From BRH-c25 sp012519325 (GTDB taxonomy: Bacteria; Bacillota; Clostridia; Lutisporales; Lutisporaceae), in NCBI GenBank assembly GCA_050950645.1, contig JBMNHZ010000009.1:186001-250000 (forward strand): a DNA stretch of 64,000 nucleotides, given 5' to 3'. Shown piece by piece: positions 31,468 to 39,831 of this stretch (positions are counted from its first letter, which is position 1; every line of letters starts with the position of its first letter). The notes under the pieces are model-generated. The model was not told where the DNA came from and made no database searches. It worked only from the letters and a program-made list of their open reading frames with translations. Both the position numbers and the translations under genes were made by a program.

Positions 31468-32176
31468 ATGGGAAACTTTTCGTGGCAATATGACGAGACA
31501 CAGCAAGTAGGGGTAGATTACACTAAAATAAGTGAAGTTGAAGTATACGATAAGCTAATGTCAAAATTACGCGATATCAGGCAGGAAACAGATAATATAA
31601 TTAAACTGCTTAATATAGGATTCAAGGATACAATAATTGAGTTTGGAGCTGCTACCGGAGAATTTGCCTGCGCTGCCGCACAGCACTGCAAGAGGGTTAT
31701 CGCAGTTGATGTGTCTGCCAATATGCTTGAATATGCAAAGAAAAAGAGTAAGGAGAAGGGAATAGGCAATATTGATTTTTTTCATGGAGGATTCTTAACT
31801 TATCGGCACTCAGGTGAGCTTGCTGATATGGTAATTACTCAACTGGCCTTGCACCATCTTCCGGATTTCTGGAAGCAGGTAGCTTTAAAAAGGATATTTA
31901 ACATGCTAAAAGAAGGTGGGACACTTTATATTAAGGATACGGTTTATTCTTTTGATACAGATAATTACCGGCAGTTTTTCGAGCAATGGATATCCGAAAC
32001 TCGTGTTTCAGCAGGGGAGGAACTTGCCTGGGATGTTGAAACTGCAATAAGGAAGCGAATTTTCTACTTGCGATTGGATAATGGAAGGGTTGATAAAACA
32101 TGCCGGCTTTACAATTTGCAGTATGCAGTATGAACGAGGTTTTCTCGCCCAATATATCTGCAGAAAGTATAGCTGA
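31468..32176 (+). pseudogene. Class I SAM methyltransferase gene with a frameshift near the 3' end
   Basis: The uninterrupted frame from ATG 31468 (after GGTGGGGG) ends at 32133 and gives 221 residues. It has a SAM loop around IIEFGAATGEFACAAAQHC, VIAVDVSANMLEYA and a motif-IV region VITQLALHHLPDFWK. The last 26 codons look wrong. From 32057, one frame over, the sequence reads EFSTCDWIMEGLIKHAGFTI and CSMQYERGFLAQYICRKYS to a stop at 32176, which is the usual C-terminus of these enzymes. One extra base near 32056 (AAG-C-GAA) explains it. The gene leads the dehydratase/TRAP operon. Function of the truncated product is doubtful. Confidence 0.75.
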
Positions 32177-32264
32177 GATATACCGCATTTTGGCAATTAA
32201 AGAAATAGTTAATTAAATTACTGGCACTATTAAATTACTGAATTCGAAACGGAGGGAAATCTAA

Positions 32265-33926
32265 ATGAGAAGCGACCAAATGAAATCAGGCGTGGAGAGG
32301 ATTCCGCACAGATCCCTGTTTAAGGCATTGGGACTGACTGATGAGGAAATTAAGCGACCGATGATCGGTATCGTTAATGCACAGAATGACATTATTCCCG
32401 GACATTTACACCTGAATGATATTGTAGAGGCTGTCAAGGCTGGAGTGCGGATTGCAGGGGGGACGCCGTTCCAATTTCCGGCAATCGGCGTGTGTGACGG
32501 AATAGCAATGGGACACGAAGGGATGAGGTATTCACTTATCAGCAGGGAGCATATTGCTGATTCCGTGGAGATTATGGCAATGGCACATCCTTTTGATGCA
32601 CTGGTGTTTGTACCCAATTGTGACAAAATAGTTCCCGGGATGTTAATGGCAGCACTTCGGCTAAACATACCCAGTATTTTTGTCAGCGGCGGGCCTATGA
32701 TGCCGGGGTATAGTAATGGTAAAAAGCTGACTGTTTCCAATGCATTTGAGGCAGTAGGAGCAGCAGGAGCAAACAACATTAATGAAGATGAAATTAACTC
32801 TATAGAGGACTATTCATGCCCGGGCTGTGGTTCCTGTGCCGGCATGTTTACAGCCAACTCCATGAATTGCATGACTGAGGTTATTGGCCTCGGGCTGCCC
32901 GGAAATGGAACAATACCCGCTGTTAACGCTGCTCGTATACGCCTTGCCAAGGAAGCTGGCATGAAGATAATGGAGCTGCTCGAAAAGAATATTCGTCCTC
33001 GTGACATAGTAACGGAGGATTCATTACACAACGCACTTACAGCTGATATGGCTCTGGGATGCTCGACCAATACAGTACTTCACTTGCCTGCAATAGCACA
33101 TTCTGCCGGAATCAAAGTAAATTTGAATGATTTTAACAAAGTCAGTAAGGCAACTCCTCATCTTGTAAAGCTAAGTCCGGCAGGCCCCGATACTCTGTTT
33201 GATTTATGGCAGGCCGGCGGCCTTCCTGCGCTTATGAAGGAACTTGATGAGTATGGGCTGATAAAAACTAATTGCATTACGGTAACAGGCAAGACAGTTG
33301 CTGAAAATATAAAAGGAGCCTGCGTTAAGAATCCGGAGGTTATCAGGACTCGCGACAAAGCGTACTCGCCTGATGGAGGCCTTGCAGTTCTTTGGGGAAA
33401 TCTTGCTCCTGACGGAGCTGTAGTAAAGAAGGGTGCTGTGCTGCCCGAAATGATGGTACACAGCGGTCCTGCAAGAGTATTCAACAGTGAAGAAGAATGT
33501 ATGGAAGCGATTATGGGCGGCAGAATAACAGCCGGAGATGTCATTGTTGTACGGTATGAAGGCCCGAAGGGAGGACCGGGAATGCGTGAAATGCTTACGC
33601 CTACATCTGCAATTGCAGGCATGGGGCTGGACAGCACCGTGGCATTGATTACCGACGGCAGATTCTCCGGTGCATCCAGAGGTGCATCAATCGGACATAT
33701 ATCTCCGGAGGCAGCTGCCGGTGGGCTTATAGGTATAGTAGAAGAAGGAGATATTATCAGTATTGATATCCCGAACAACAAGCTGGAGCTTCTAGTGGAT
33801 GAGAAAACCATCGCTGAAAGAAAGGCAAAGTTTGTTCCGCTTGAAAAGCCTGTACCGAACGGATATCTCAAGCGCTACCGCAATATGGTGACATCTGCCA
33901 ATACAGGAGCAGTATTTGAAGAATAA
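32265..33926 (+). CDS. ilvD: IlvD/Edd family dehydratase (dihydroxy-acid dehydratase or sugar-acid dehydratase)
   Basis: 553-residue Fe-S dehydratase. Landmarks are [18 protein letters not shown], the cluster ligands in [11 protein letters not shown] and [33 protein letters not shown] in the middle, and the C-terminal [20 protein letters not shown]. Sequence features are those of DHAD for branched-chain amino-acid synthesis. The neighbours (FadR-type regulator and TRAP transporter) instead suggest catabolic dehydration of an imported aldonic or other sugar acid, since the two activities share this family. No other ilv genes are in the window. Gene symbol is by family only. Confidence 0.85.
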   Translation: MRSDQMKSGVERIPHRSLFKALGLTDEEIKRPMIGIVNAQNDIIPGHLHLNDIVEAVKAGVRIAGGTPFQFPAIGVCDGIAMGHEGMRYSLISREHIADSVEIMAMAHPFDALVFVPNCDKIVPGMLMAALRLNIPSIFVSGGPMMPGYSNGKKLTVSNAFEAVGAAGANNINEDEINSIEDYSCPGCGSCAGMFTANSMNCMTEVIGLGLPGNGTIPAVNAARIRLAKEAGMKIMELLEKNIRPRDIVTEDSLHNALTADMALGCSTNTVLHLPAIAHSAGIKVNLNDFNKVSKATPHLVKLSPAGPDTLFDLWQAGGLPALMKELDEYGLIKTNCITVTGKTVAENIKGACVKNPEVIRTRDKAYSPDGGLAVLWGNLAPDGAVVKKGAVLPEMMVHSGPARVFNSEEECMEAIMGGRITAGDVIVVRYEGPKGGPGMREMLTPTSAIAGMGLDSTVALITDGRFSGASRGASIGHISPEAAAGGLIGIVEEGDIISIDIPNNKLELLVDEKTIAERKAKFVPLEKPVPNGYLKRYRNMVTSANTGAVFEE

Positions 33927-33984
33927 GGGTTTCTGCCTTGTGCGCTGTACAGGGTAAAAATAAAAATGAGGAGGAGAAAGAAAC

Positions 33985-35010
33985 ATGAAAAAAATGCATC
34001 GTTTCATACTTATTGCACTTTCGATTATTATGGTATTCAGCCTGACTGCCTGTGGGGAAAAGGCCGCACCTGCCGGTAAAGATTCCGCTGCATCAGGCTC
34101 AGCCGAACCGACTGTTCTCAAACTGGGAATGACCATTAATGAGCAGGACAGCTTCTATGTCTGTGCGCAAAAGTTTGCAGAGTTGGTAAAAGAAAGGACA
34201 AATAATGCATACAACATAGAATTATACCCGAATTCAGCATTGGGTGATGAAAGAACAATGCTTGAGAGTATGCAGATGGGTACTCTGGATGCAGGAATAA
34301 TCACAAGCGGGCCATTTGTTAACTTTGTACAGGAATTCGGTGTTTTTGATATGCCTTTCCTGTTCCCGAACAACGAAGCCGCTTATAAGGTTCTTGACGG
34401 AGAAATAGGCAAGGAAATACTTGCAAAGTTGGAGGCTAAAGATCTTAAAGGCCTTGCTTATGCTGAAAGGGGCTTCCGCAATTTGACAAACAGTGTACGC
34501 CCGGTTAAGACTGCTGCTGATGTCGCAGGATTAAAAATCCGTGTTATGGAAAATGAAGTTTATATAGCATCTTTCAATGCATTGGGCGTAAATACCGTGC
34601 CTATGGCATGGACTGAAGCGCTTACGGCTTTACAGCAGGGAACTATTCAAGGCCAGGAAAATCCCGTCAATGTTATACACGCTTATAAAATGTGGGATTC
34701 ACAGAAGTATGTGACAATGACAAGACACGCTTATGCAGCTGCAGTTATTACATTCAGCCTTGAAAGATTCAACAGCCTGCCGGAAGATGTGCAGAAGATA
34801 TTCATTGATGCTGCACAGGAAGCGGCAGAATATGAAAGAGCATGGGTTGCAGAAAACGAAGCTGACCAGATCGAAACTCTTAAGTCAAACGGAATGGAAG
34901 TTATCGAAGATCCGGATCTGGATAGCTTCAAGGCAGCGGTACAGTCCGTATATGACAAGTATACCCAGTACAGCGATTATCTCAAGAGGATCAATGAAGC
35001 TATTAATTAG
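33985..35010 (+). CDS. dctP: TRAP transporter solute-binding protein (DctP family)
   Basis: 341 residues. An N-terminal lipoprotein signal ends SLTACGEK, so Cys23 should be lipidated and the protein tethered outside the membrane. The mature DctP fold shows GMTINEQDSFYVCAQKFAEL near the start, NSALGDERTMLESMQMGTLD, the conserved Arg region ERGFRNLTNSVRPVKTAADVAGLKIRV (split), and TALQQGTIQGQENP. The ligand is likely a carboxylate held by the conserved Arg. It is followed by a strong hairpin before the membrane subunits. Confidence 0.92.
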   Translation: MKKMHRFILIALSIIMVFSLTACGEKAAPAGKDSAASGSAEPTVLKLGMTINEQDSFYVCAQKFAELVKERTNNAYNIELYPNSALGDERTMLESMQMGTLDAGIITSGPFVNFVQEFGVFDMPFLFPNNEAAYKVLDGEIGKEILAKLEAKDLKGLAYAERGFRNLTNSVRPVKTAADVAGLKIRVMENEVYIASFNALGVNTVPMAWTEALTALQQGTIQGQENPVNVIHAYKMWDSQKYVTMTRHAYAAAVITFSLERFNSLPEDVQKIFIDAAQEAAEYERAWVAENEADQIETLKSNGMEVIEDPDLDSFKAAVQSVYDKYTQYSDYLKRINEAIN

Positions 35011-35060
35011 ATGGATTGAGGCTTGTCCAGTGAAGCAAAACTTACTGTACTCATAATTAA

Positions 35061-35088
35061 GGACTCCATCTTATACAAGATGGAGTCC
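35061..35088 (+). promoter_or_regulatory. Perfect 12-bp hairpin between dctP and dctQ
   Basis: GGACTCCATCTT / AAGATGGAGTCC with an ATAC loop and no T run. It probably stabilises or terminates part of the transcript, giving more binding protein than membrane subunits. Confidence 0.75.
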
Positions 35089-35125
35089 CAATATCAATTT
35101 AATAAATTAGTTGGAGGTGAGCTAT

Positions 35126-35617
35126 TTGACAGTTGTAAAAGCAATAAATAAGATAAGTGATTTAATTGACAAAATAGGCTGTTGGTTTGTAATACTTTCT
35201 ATGGCAGGAATGGTATTTTTCACAGCTGTACAGATAATAGCCCGTGTGTTCTTCCAAGCCCTCTCATGGAGTGAAGAGGTAGTTCGTTATTTATTGGTAT
35301 GGTCAACCTTTATTGGTGCCGGATGTGTATATAAAAGAGGAGGCCATATAAATGTGACATTCATTCAGGATATGTTTAAGGGCAGTTCAAAAAAATATGT
35401 TCAATTATTAGTGCACTTGCTTTGTACTGCGTTTTTTGCTATCGCCTTATATTTCGGAATTAAATATATGGACAAACAGGGAGGACAGCTCTCTGCCGCT
35501 CTTCGTATACCTATGAATTTGATGTACATGGCCATCCCAATTGGGTGCGGAATCATGTTATTGCATGCTGTGAATGCAATATTTGTCATTTTTGAAAAAA
35601 AGGAGGCTGAGGCATAA
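35126..35617 (+). CDS. dctQ: TRAP transporter small membrane subunit (DctQ family)
   Basis: 163 residues with four membrane helices, the usual size. The family motif WSEEVVRYLLVWSTFIGAGCVYKRG is near residues 45-70. I chose TTG 35126 after GGAGGTGA at 35113-35120; an in-frame TTG at 35111 overlaps that site. The stop overlaps the dctM start by one base (TAATG). Confidence 0.9.
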   Translation: MTVVKAINKISDLIDKIGCWFVILSMAGMVFFTAVQIIARVFFQALSWSEEVVRYLLVWSTFIGAGCVYKRGGHINVTFIQDMFKGSSKKYVQLLVHLLCTAFFAIALYFGIKYMDKQGGQLSAALRIPMNLMYMAIPIGCGIMLLHAVNAIFVIFEKKEAEA

Positions 35618-36879
35618 TGGGCGGTATATTGCTATTTACATTTTTGGGTTGCCTTGCCCTTGGAGTGCCGATAGCCTTTTCCATAGCTATTGCGGGTACG
35701 GTTGTGCTGATTGCCGGTGATGTAAACCTTTTGATAGTAGTACAGCGATTATTCGCTGCTACAGATTCCTTCTCTCTCGTGGCGGTACCTTTCTTTATAC
35801 TTGCAGGAGATTTGCTTGCCCGGGGCGAAATGTCAAAGACACTGGTTGCCTTTGCAGAAGCATGCCTTGGCAAACTAAAAGGCGGATTATCTGCGGTTTC
35901 GGTATTGGCATCAATGTTTTTTGCAGCTATATCAGGTTCAGGAGCAGCAACTACAGCCGCCGTAGGATCATCCATGATACCGGAGCTTGAGAAAAGGGGC
36001 TATGAAGTGGATCGTTCAGCGGCACTAATTGCATCCGGAGGCTGTATTGGAGTTGTTATACCTCCTTCGGTACCAATGGTGTTATATGCAGTCATAGCTG
36101 AGCAGAGCGTAACAAAACTATTTCAGAACGGATTTTTCCCGGGGTTTATGATGGGCGGTATTCTTATAGCAATTGCCTTATACCAGGCAAAGAAACTGAA
36201 TTATCCCGATGGGAAGGCATTTTCATTCAAGAACTTAAAAGCAACATTCAATAAGGCAATCTGGGCTTTAATAATGCCACTTATTATACTTGGCGGCATA
36301 TTTTCCGGTTATTTCACACCTTCGGAGGCAGCCGGGGTTGCAGTAATTTATTCAATGATTGCCTCAATGTTTATATATCGCGATTTGACTCTTAAGGAAC
36401 TAGGCAAAATAATGCTGCAAAGCGGAAAAACCTCAGCAATCATTATGATTATAATAGCATGCAGCGGAGTTTTCGGATGGGCTCTGGCAAACTGGAGAAT
36501 ACCGGAGGCAATTGCACATGCAGTGCTTGCAGTCTCAACAAACAAGTATGTAATACTCATGCTGATATCTGTTCTTATACTCATTGCAGGTGTATTCATG
36601 GAAACATCCTCAGCAATAATACTTCTTACTCCTGTATTCCTACCGTTAATTAAAATGCTGGGTGTTAATCTCATACACTTCGGACTTATATTTACGGTTG
36701 GTATAGCTATAGGAATGATAACGCCGCCGGTGGCGATTGATCTGTTTGTAGCATCTTCTGTAACAAATATTCCCATAGAGAGAATTGCAAAGAAGGTTGT
36801 ACCTTACCTTGTAGGTTTGATTATAATATTTCTCATATACGTTTATCTGCCGCTTTTCATACCGGCTATAATTTTCTAG
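35617..36879 (+). CDS. dctM: TRAP transporter large membrane subunit (DctM family)
   Basis: 420 residues with about twelve membrane helices. Landmarks are FAAISGSGAATTAAVGSSMIP, GGCIGVVIPPSVPMVLY and GYFTPSEAAGVAVIYS, with a C-terminal IGMITPPVAIDLFVASSV. It catalyses ion-coupled import with DctQ and the DctP binding protein. Translation is coupled to dctQ. Confidence 0.95.
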   Translation: MGGILLFTFLGCLALGVPIAFSIAIAGTVVLIAGDVNLLIVVQRLFAATDSFSLVAVPFFILAGDLLARGEMSKTLVAFAEACLGKLKGGLSAVSVLASMFFAAISGSGAATTAAVGSSMIPELEKRGYEVDRSAALIASGGCIGVVIPPSVPMVLYAVIAEQSVTKLFQNGFFPGFMMGGILIAIALYQAKKLNYPDGKAFSFKNLKATFNKAIWALIMPLIILGGIFSGYFTPSEAAGVAVIYSMIASMFIYRDLTLKELGKIMLQSGKTSAIIMIIIACSGVFGWALANWRIPEAIAHAVLAVSTNKYVILMLISVLILIAGVFMETSSAIILLTPVFLPLIKMLGVNLIHFGLIFTVGIAIGMITPPVAIDLFVASSVTNIPIERIAKKVVPYLVGLIIIFLIYVYLPLFIPAIIF

Positions 36880-36882
36880 GAA

Positions 36883-36911
36883 AAACGCACAATTCGTGCG
36901 TTTAATTCTTA
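36883..36911 (+). terminator. Terminator of the TRAP operon
   Basis: Stem AAACGCAC / GTGCGTTT with a 5-base loop, followed by TTTAATTCTT after the last dctM codon. The T run is short. Confidence 0.7.
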
Positions 36912-36998
36912 TTGGCAAGGCACATATCTGATATCATTATTTCTTTTTGATTTATGATATACTATTATCAGATATTATTTTATTCATTGAGGAGCTAT

Positions 36999-38141
36999 AT
37001 GATGAGAAAGTGGATAATACTGGCCGGAGCGGTATTTTTAGCAGTAATGATTCAAATAAGCGGCGTAGCTGCAGCAGGATATGAACATGAAAAAGACTGC
37101 TACTTGCAGCAGGAAAGCCCCGATTGGGAGCTAATGAAAAACAGGCAGAAGGTAAAAGGGATTTATATGACGGGATATACGGCCGGCAATAGTGAAAAGT
37201 TCAATAAGTTGATTGATTTGGTAAAGACTACTGAATTAAATGCCGTGGTAATTGATGTGAAGGATGACAACGGGCTGATGACCTACTTCAGCGACCTTCC
37301 TGATGTGGGTTTTACAGGTGCAAACAGGAATGTGCGCATAAAGGATATAGATGCAGTAATTAAGGTGCTGCGCGACAACAATATATATTCAATAGCCAGG
37401 ATAGTTACCTTTAAGGATAGGATAGCCGGTGACAAATATGCCAATCTTGCAATAAAGAATAAAGACGGCGGGATATGGAGGGACCGGCATGGAATGTCCT
37501 GGTTAAACCCATATAATAAAGATTCATGGGATTACTTGGTTGATATTGCAGAAGAAGCTGCAGCGAAAGGCTTTAATGAGATACAATTCGATTATGTCAG
37601 GTTTCCTACCGACGGCAACGTGAAGATTATCGACTACGGAGCCAGTGCGGCAGGGAAGTCCAAAGCAGAGTCAATTGCGGAATTTTTGTCTTATGGAAGG
37701 GATAGGCTGAGCAAAATGGGAGTCGTGGTGTCGGCAGACGTTTTCGGTCTAGTGACATCCGTCGCCGACGATATGCATATAGGCCAGCACCTGGAGTCAA
37801 TAGCCGGAAGCGTTGATGTAATATGTCCGATGGTTTACCCTTCTCATTATGGAAAAGGAAGCTATGGGGTGGCAGAGCCGGATTTTGAGCCGTATAAAAT
37901 TGTTAACCGGAGTATGACGATTGCAATGGAAAGACTGAACGCCATGGATAATGCAGGCGGAAAAGCAATTCTAAGGCCATGGCTTCAGGATTTTACCGCT
38001 TCATATCTTGAAAGGTACAAAAGATATGGACCTGCGGAGGTTAGAGCACAGATAGATGCAACATACGATTCAGGTGCAGAAGAATGGTTGTTATGGAATG
38101 CCGGTAATATATTCACTGCAGGGGCATTGATTAAAGAATAG
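36999..38141 (+). CDS. Secreted putative glycoside hydrolase (DUF4015 type)
   Basis: 380 residues. Residues 1-25 form a signal peptide (KWIILAGAVFLAVMIQISGVAAAG) with an AxA-type cleavage site. The mature part is a TIM-barrel-like protein: KGIYMTGYTAGNSEKFNKLI, LNAVVIDVKDDNGLMTY, GFNEIQFDYVRFPTDG and VDVICPMVYPSHYGKG are the family blocks, with acidic residues that could be catalytic. Activity on a cell-wall or extracellular polysaccharide is inferred, not shown. ATG 36999 follows GAGGAGC; the frame extends upstream without a ribosome-binding site. Confidence 0.85.
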   Translation: MMRKWIILAGAVFLAVMIQISGVAAAGYEHEKDCYLQQESPDWELMKNRQKVKGIYMTGYTAGNSEKFNKLIDLVKTTELNAVVIDVKDDNGLMTYFSDLPDVGFTGANRNVRIKDIDAVIKVLRDNNIYSIARIVTFKDRIAGDKYANLAIKNKDGGIWRDRHGMSWLNPYNKDSWDYLVDIAEEAAAKGFNEIQFDYVRFPTDGNVKIIDYGASAAGKSKAESIAEFLSYGRDRLSKMGVVVSADVFGLVTSVADDMHIGQHLESIAGSVDVICPMVYPSHYGKGSYGVAEPDFEPYKIVNRSMTIAMERLNAMDNAGGKAILRPWLQDFTASYLERYKRYGPAEVRAQIDATYDSGAEEWLLWNAGNIFTAGALIKE

Positions 38142-38217
38142 AAGGACAAAGGCGGCTGCGCCACTACTATACTACCCTTCCGGGCTTATCTCCATGTAAC
38201 GGATCATTTGGACTACT

Positions 38218-39430
38218 TTACAGATCTATTTTACAAGAGTCTGTCATCCCTGCATTCCCACAAGCTTTTTCAACTCTATTTTTGCCGCTTTGTTTAGCCA
38301 AATAGAGTGCCCTATCTGCAAGAAAATAGTAATCCTCTAAAGCTTGGCTGCTAATATCACGCATTGGAGATACACCGAAACTGGAGGTAATTCCCAATGT
38401 AACCGTTCCTATTGTAAATCTTTTTTCCATAATTAATTTTCTCAGTCTTTCAGCGAAAACATACCCTTCTTCCACAGAAGTTTTGGGCATAAGGATAATA
38501 AATTTTTCTCCGCCAAACCTAGCTACTGTGTCTGATTTTCTAACGTTGTTTTTTAAAAGATCAGCCAGTTGCATAAGTATATTGTCACCTACCGGATGAC
38601 CGTATGTATCATTAATATTTTTAAAGTCATCAATATCTAAAATTATTATAACCGTTTCATGACCATAACGCTTCATTGAAGAAAACTCTCGTTTGATCAA
38701 TTTCTCCAATAATCGCCTGTTAGGTAAATCAGTAAGTGGATCATAATATGCCATTTGTTCCAATTGTTTTTGTTGAATTTCAATGCGTCTCTTTTGGATT
38801 ATATTGGTGTAATTGTAATGCCAAAGAATAAAGCTAAGCAAGAAACCGATTCCAATGGCTGTAATCCCATTGACTCTGTTGGAAAGCAGTACCTGCTGGT
38901 CGGTTATGGTTAAAGCTATTAGATAATAATACGTCACATATGAAGTTGCATAAATTATAAAGGAAGCTAGTGGTCTAATTAAAAAAATAACTCCGCAGAT
39001 AATGCAAATTAATAAAAAAGGCGTTATATTAGTCGTTACCAATTGATCAAAGGTGACTATGGCGATACCAGACGCCATAATAACAACCACAACAATGTAT
39101 TGTAATACGAACATGATTGTATTTGGTTCCATTCTGTTTTTCAGCCTATAGTTGTTAAGAAAAACCCAATCATCAAAATTAACAATATAAAATGGATGCA
39201 ATAATTCCTTGGCTCCATGTCTTCAAAACTTGTGTGTCATTGGATTTTGTGAAAGTAAATAGAAAAATATTGATAATACGCAATGGGATGGCAATAATTG
39301 ATAAATAATAAATCCTTCGGGTATTAATATGTGCACACTCACTTAGAACACTATTATTATCATGGAACGCTTTTATAATTTTTCTCTTCATGATTGCAAA
39401 TAACTGGAATTTCTTTTGAAAGCTTTTCAT
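38218..39430 (-). pseudogene. Membrane GGDEF-domain gene with two frameshifts and an altered active site
   Basis: The uninterrupted part (38218-39201) encodes 327 residues: about six membrane helices, then a GGDEF domain from YYDPLTDLPNRRLLEKL. The natural start lies further upstream at about 39430, where MKSFQKKFQLFAIMKRK begins in another frame. A third frame holds the hydrophobic link IHFILLILMIGFFLTTIG, so two shifts are needed between 39180 and 39230 to join the parts. The signature reads FGGEKF instead of GG(D/E)EF, with Lys in place of the second acidic residue. The inhibitory site RKSD is kept. c-di-GMP synthesis is therefore unlikely. Confidence 0.75.
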
Positions 39431-39445
39431 ATTTATCACCACCAC

Positions 39446-39766
39446 TCTAATACTACAATAAATTATAGAATTCTATTTTTTTGTTGCTATGTAATGACTT
39501 TCTCCAGGTCTCTCCAAAGCTTATGTTATCATAAACTCTTTGATATGTCTTCCCAAAAAACTCCGCGCAGTACAGAAATTCCTTAATTGAAAAGTAAATT
39601 CTACCCTCGTGAGGTCTGATATCGAGAGATGTCCTTATAGACGCTTACTCTCCCTCCCCTTGAAGAGGGTCGGTCAAAAGTTGAACCTTCTTTAATGTTG
39701 CATTATTTTTATCGAAATCTTGACAAATAATTTAGCAATTATAATAGTATTATATTTTACCATATG
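39446..39766 (+). other. Leader region of nrdJ
   Basis: No gene seen. TTGACA at 39720-39725 and TATAAT at 39740-39745 are only 14 bases apart, too close for a standard promoter. TAGTAT at 39745-39750 with a 19-base spacer is an alternative. No B12-riboswitch core is visible. The stretch 39600-39690 is unremarkable. Confidence 0.4.
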
Positions 39767-39814
39767 ATACAATATGTAGTACAAGCATTCATAGTAAAGT
39801 ACAAAATATAGTCC
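39767..39814. promoter_or_regulatory. Tandem NrdR-like boxes before the ribonucleotide reductase gene
   Basis: ATACAATATGTAGTAC (39767-39782) matches 12 of 16 positions, and GTACAAAATATAGTCC (39799-39814) 11 of 16, of the NrdR consensus ACACWATATWTWGTGT. The starts are 32 bases apart, three helical turns, as in known NrdR-controlled promoters. The second box ends at the ribosome-binding site. Confidence 0.55.
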
Positions 39815-39831
39815 GGAGGTGATGATTCACT

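Noticed and set aside
32130..32216. 28-codon open frame overlapping the methyltransferase stop (ATGA)
   Set aside because: A third reading of this stretch continues the methyltransferase C-terminus (RGFLAQYICRKYS), so the apparent small gene is a by-product of the frameshift.
36954..36998. Upstream extension of the glycosidase-like gene
   Set aside because: The frame is open, but the extra residues lack a ribosome-binding site and would bury the signal peptide.
39720..39745. Promoter TTGACA / TATAAT before nrdJ
   Set aside because: The spacer is only 14 bases, too short for a normal sigma-A promoter; kept only as a weak possibility.
39446..39831. A cobalamin riboswitch before the B12-dependent reductase
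   Set aside because: No B12-box (GCCACTG-like) or matching helices are visible; NrdR-like boxes explain control better.
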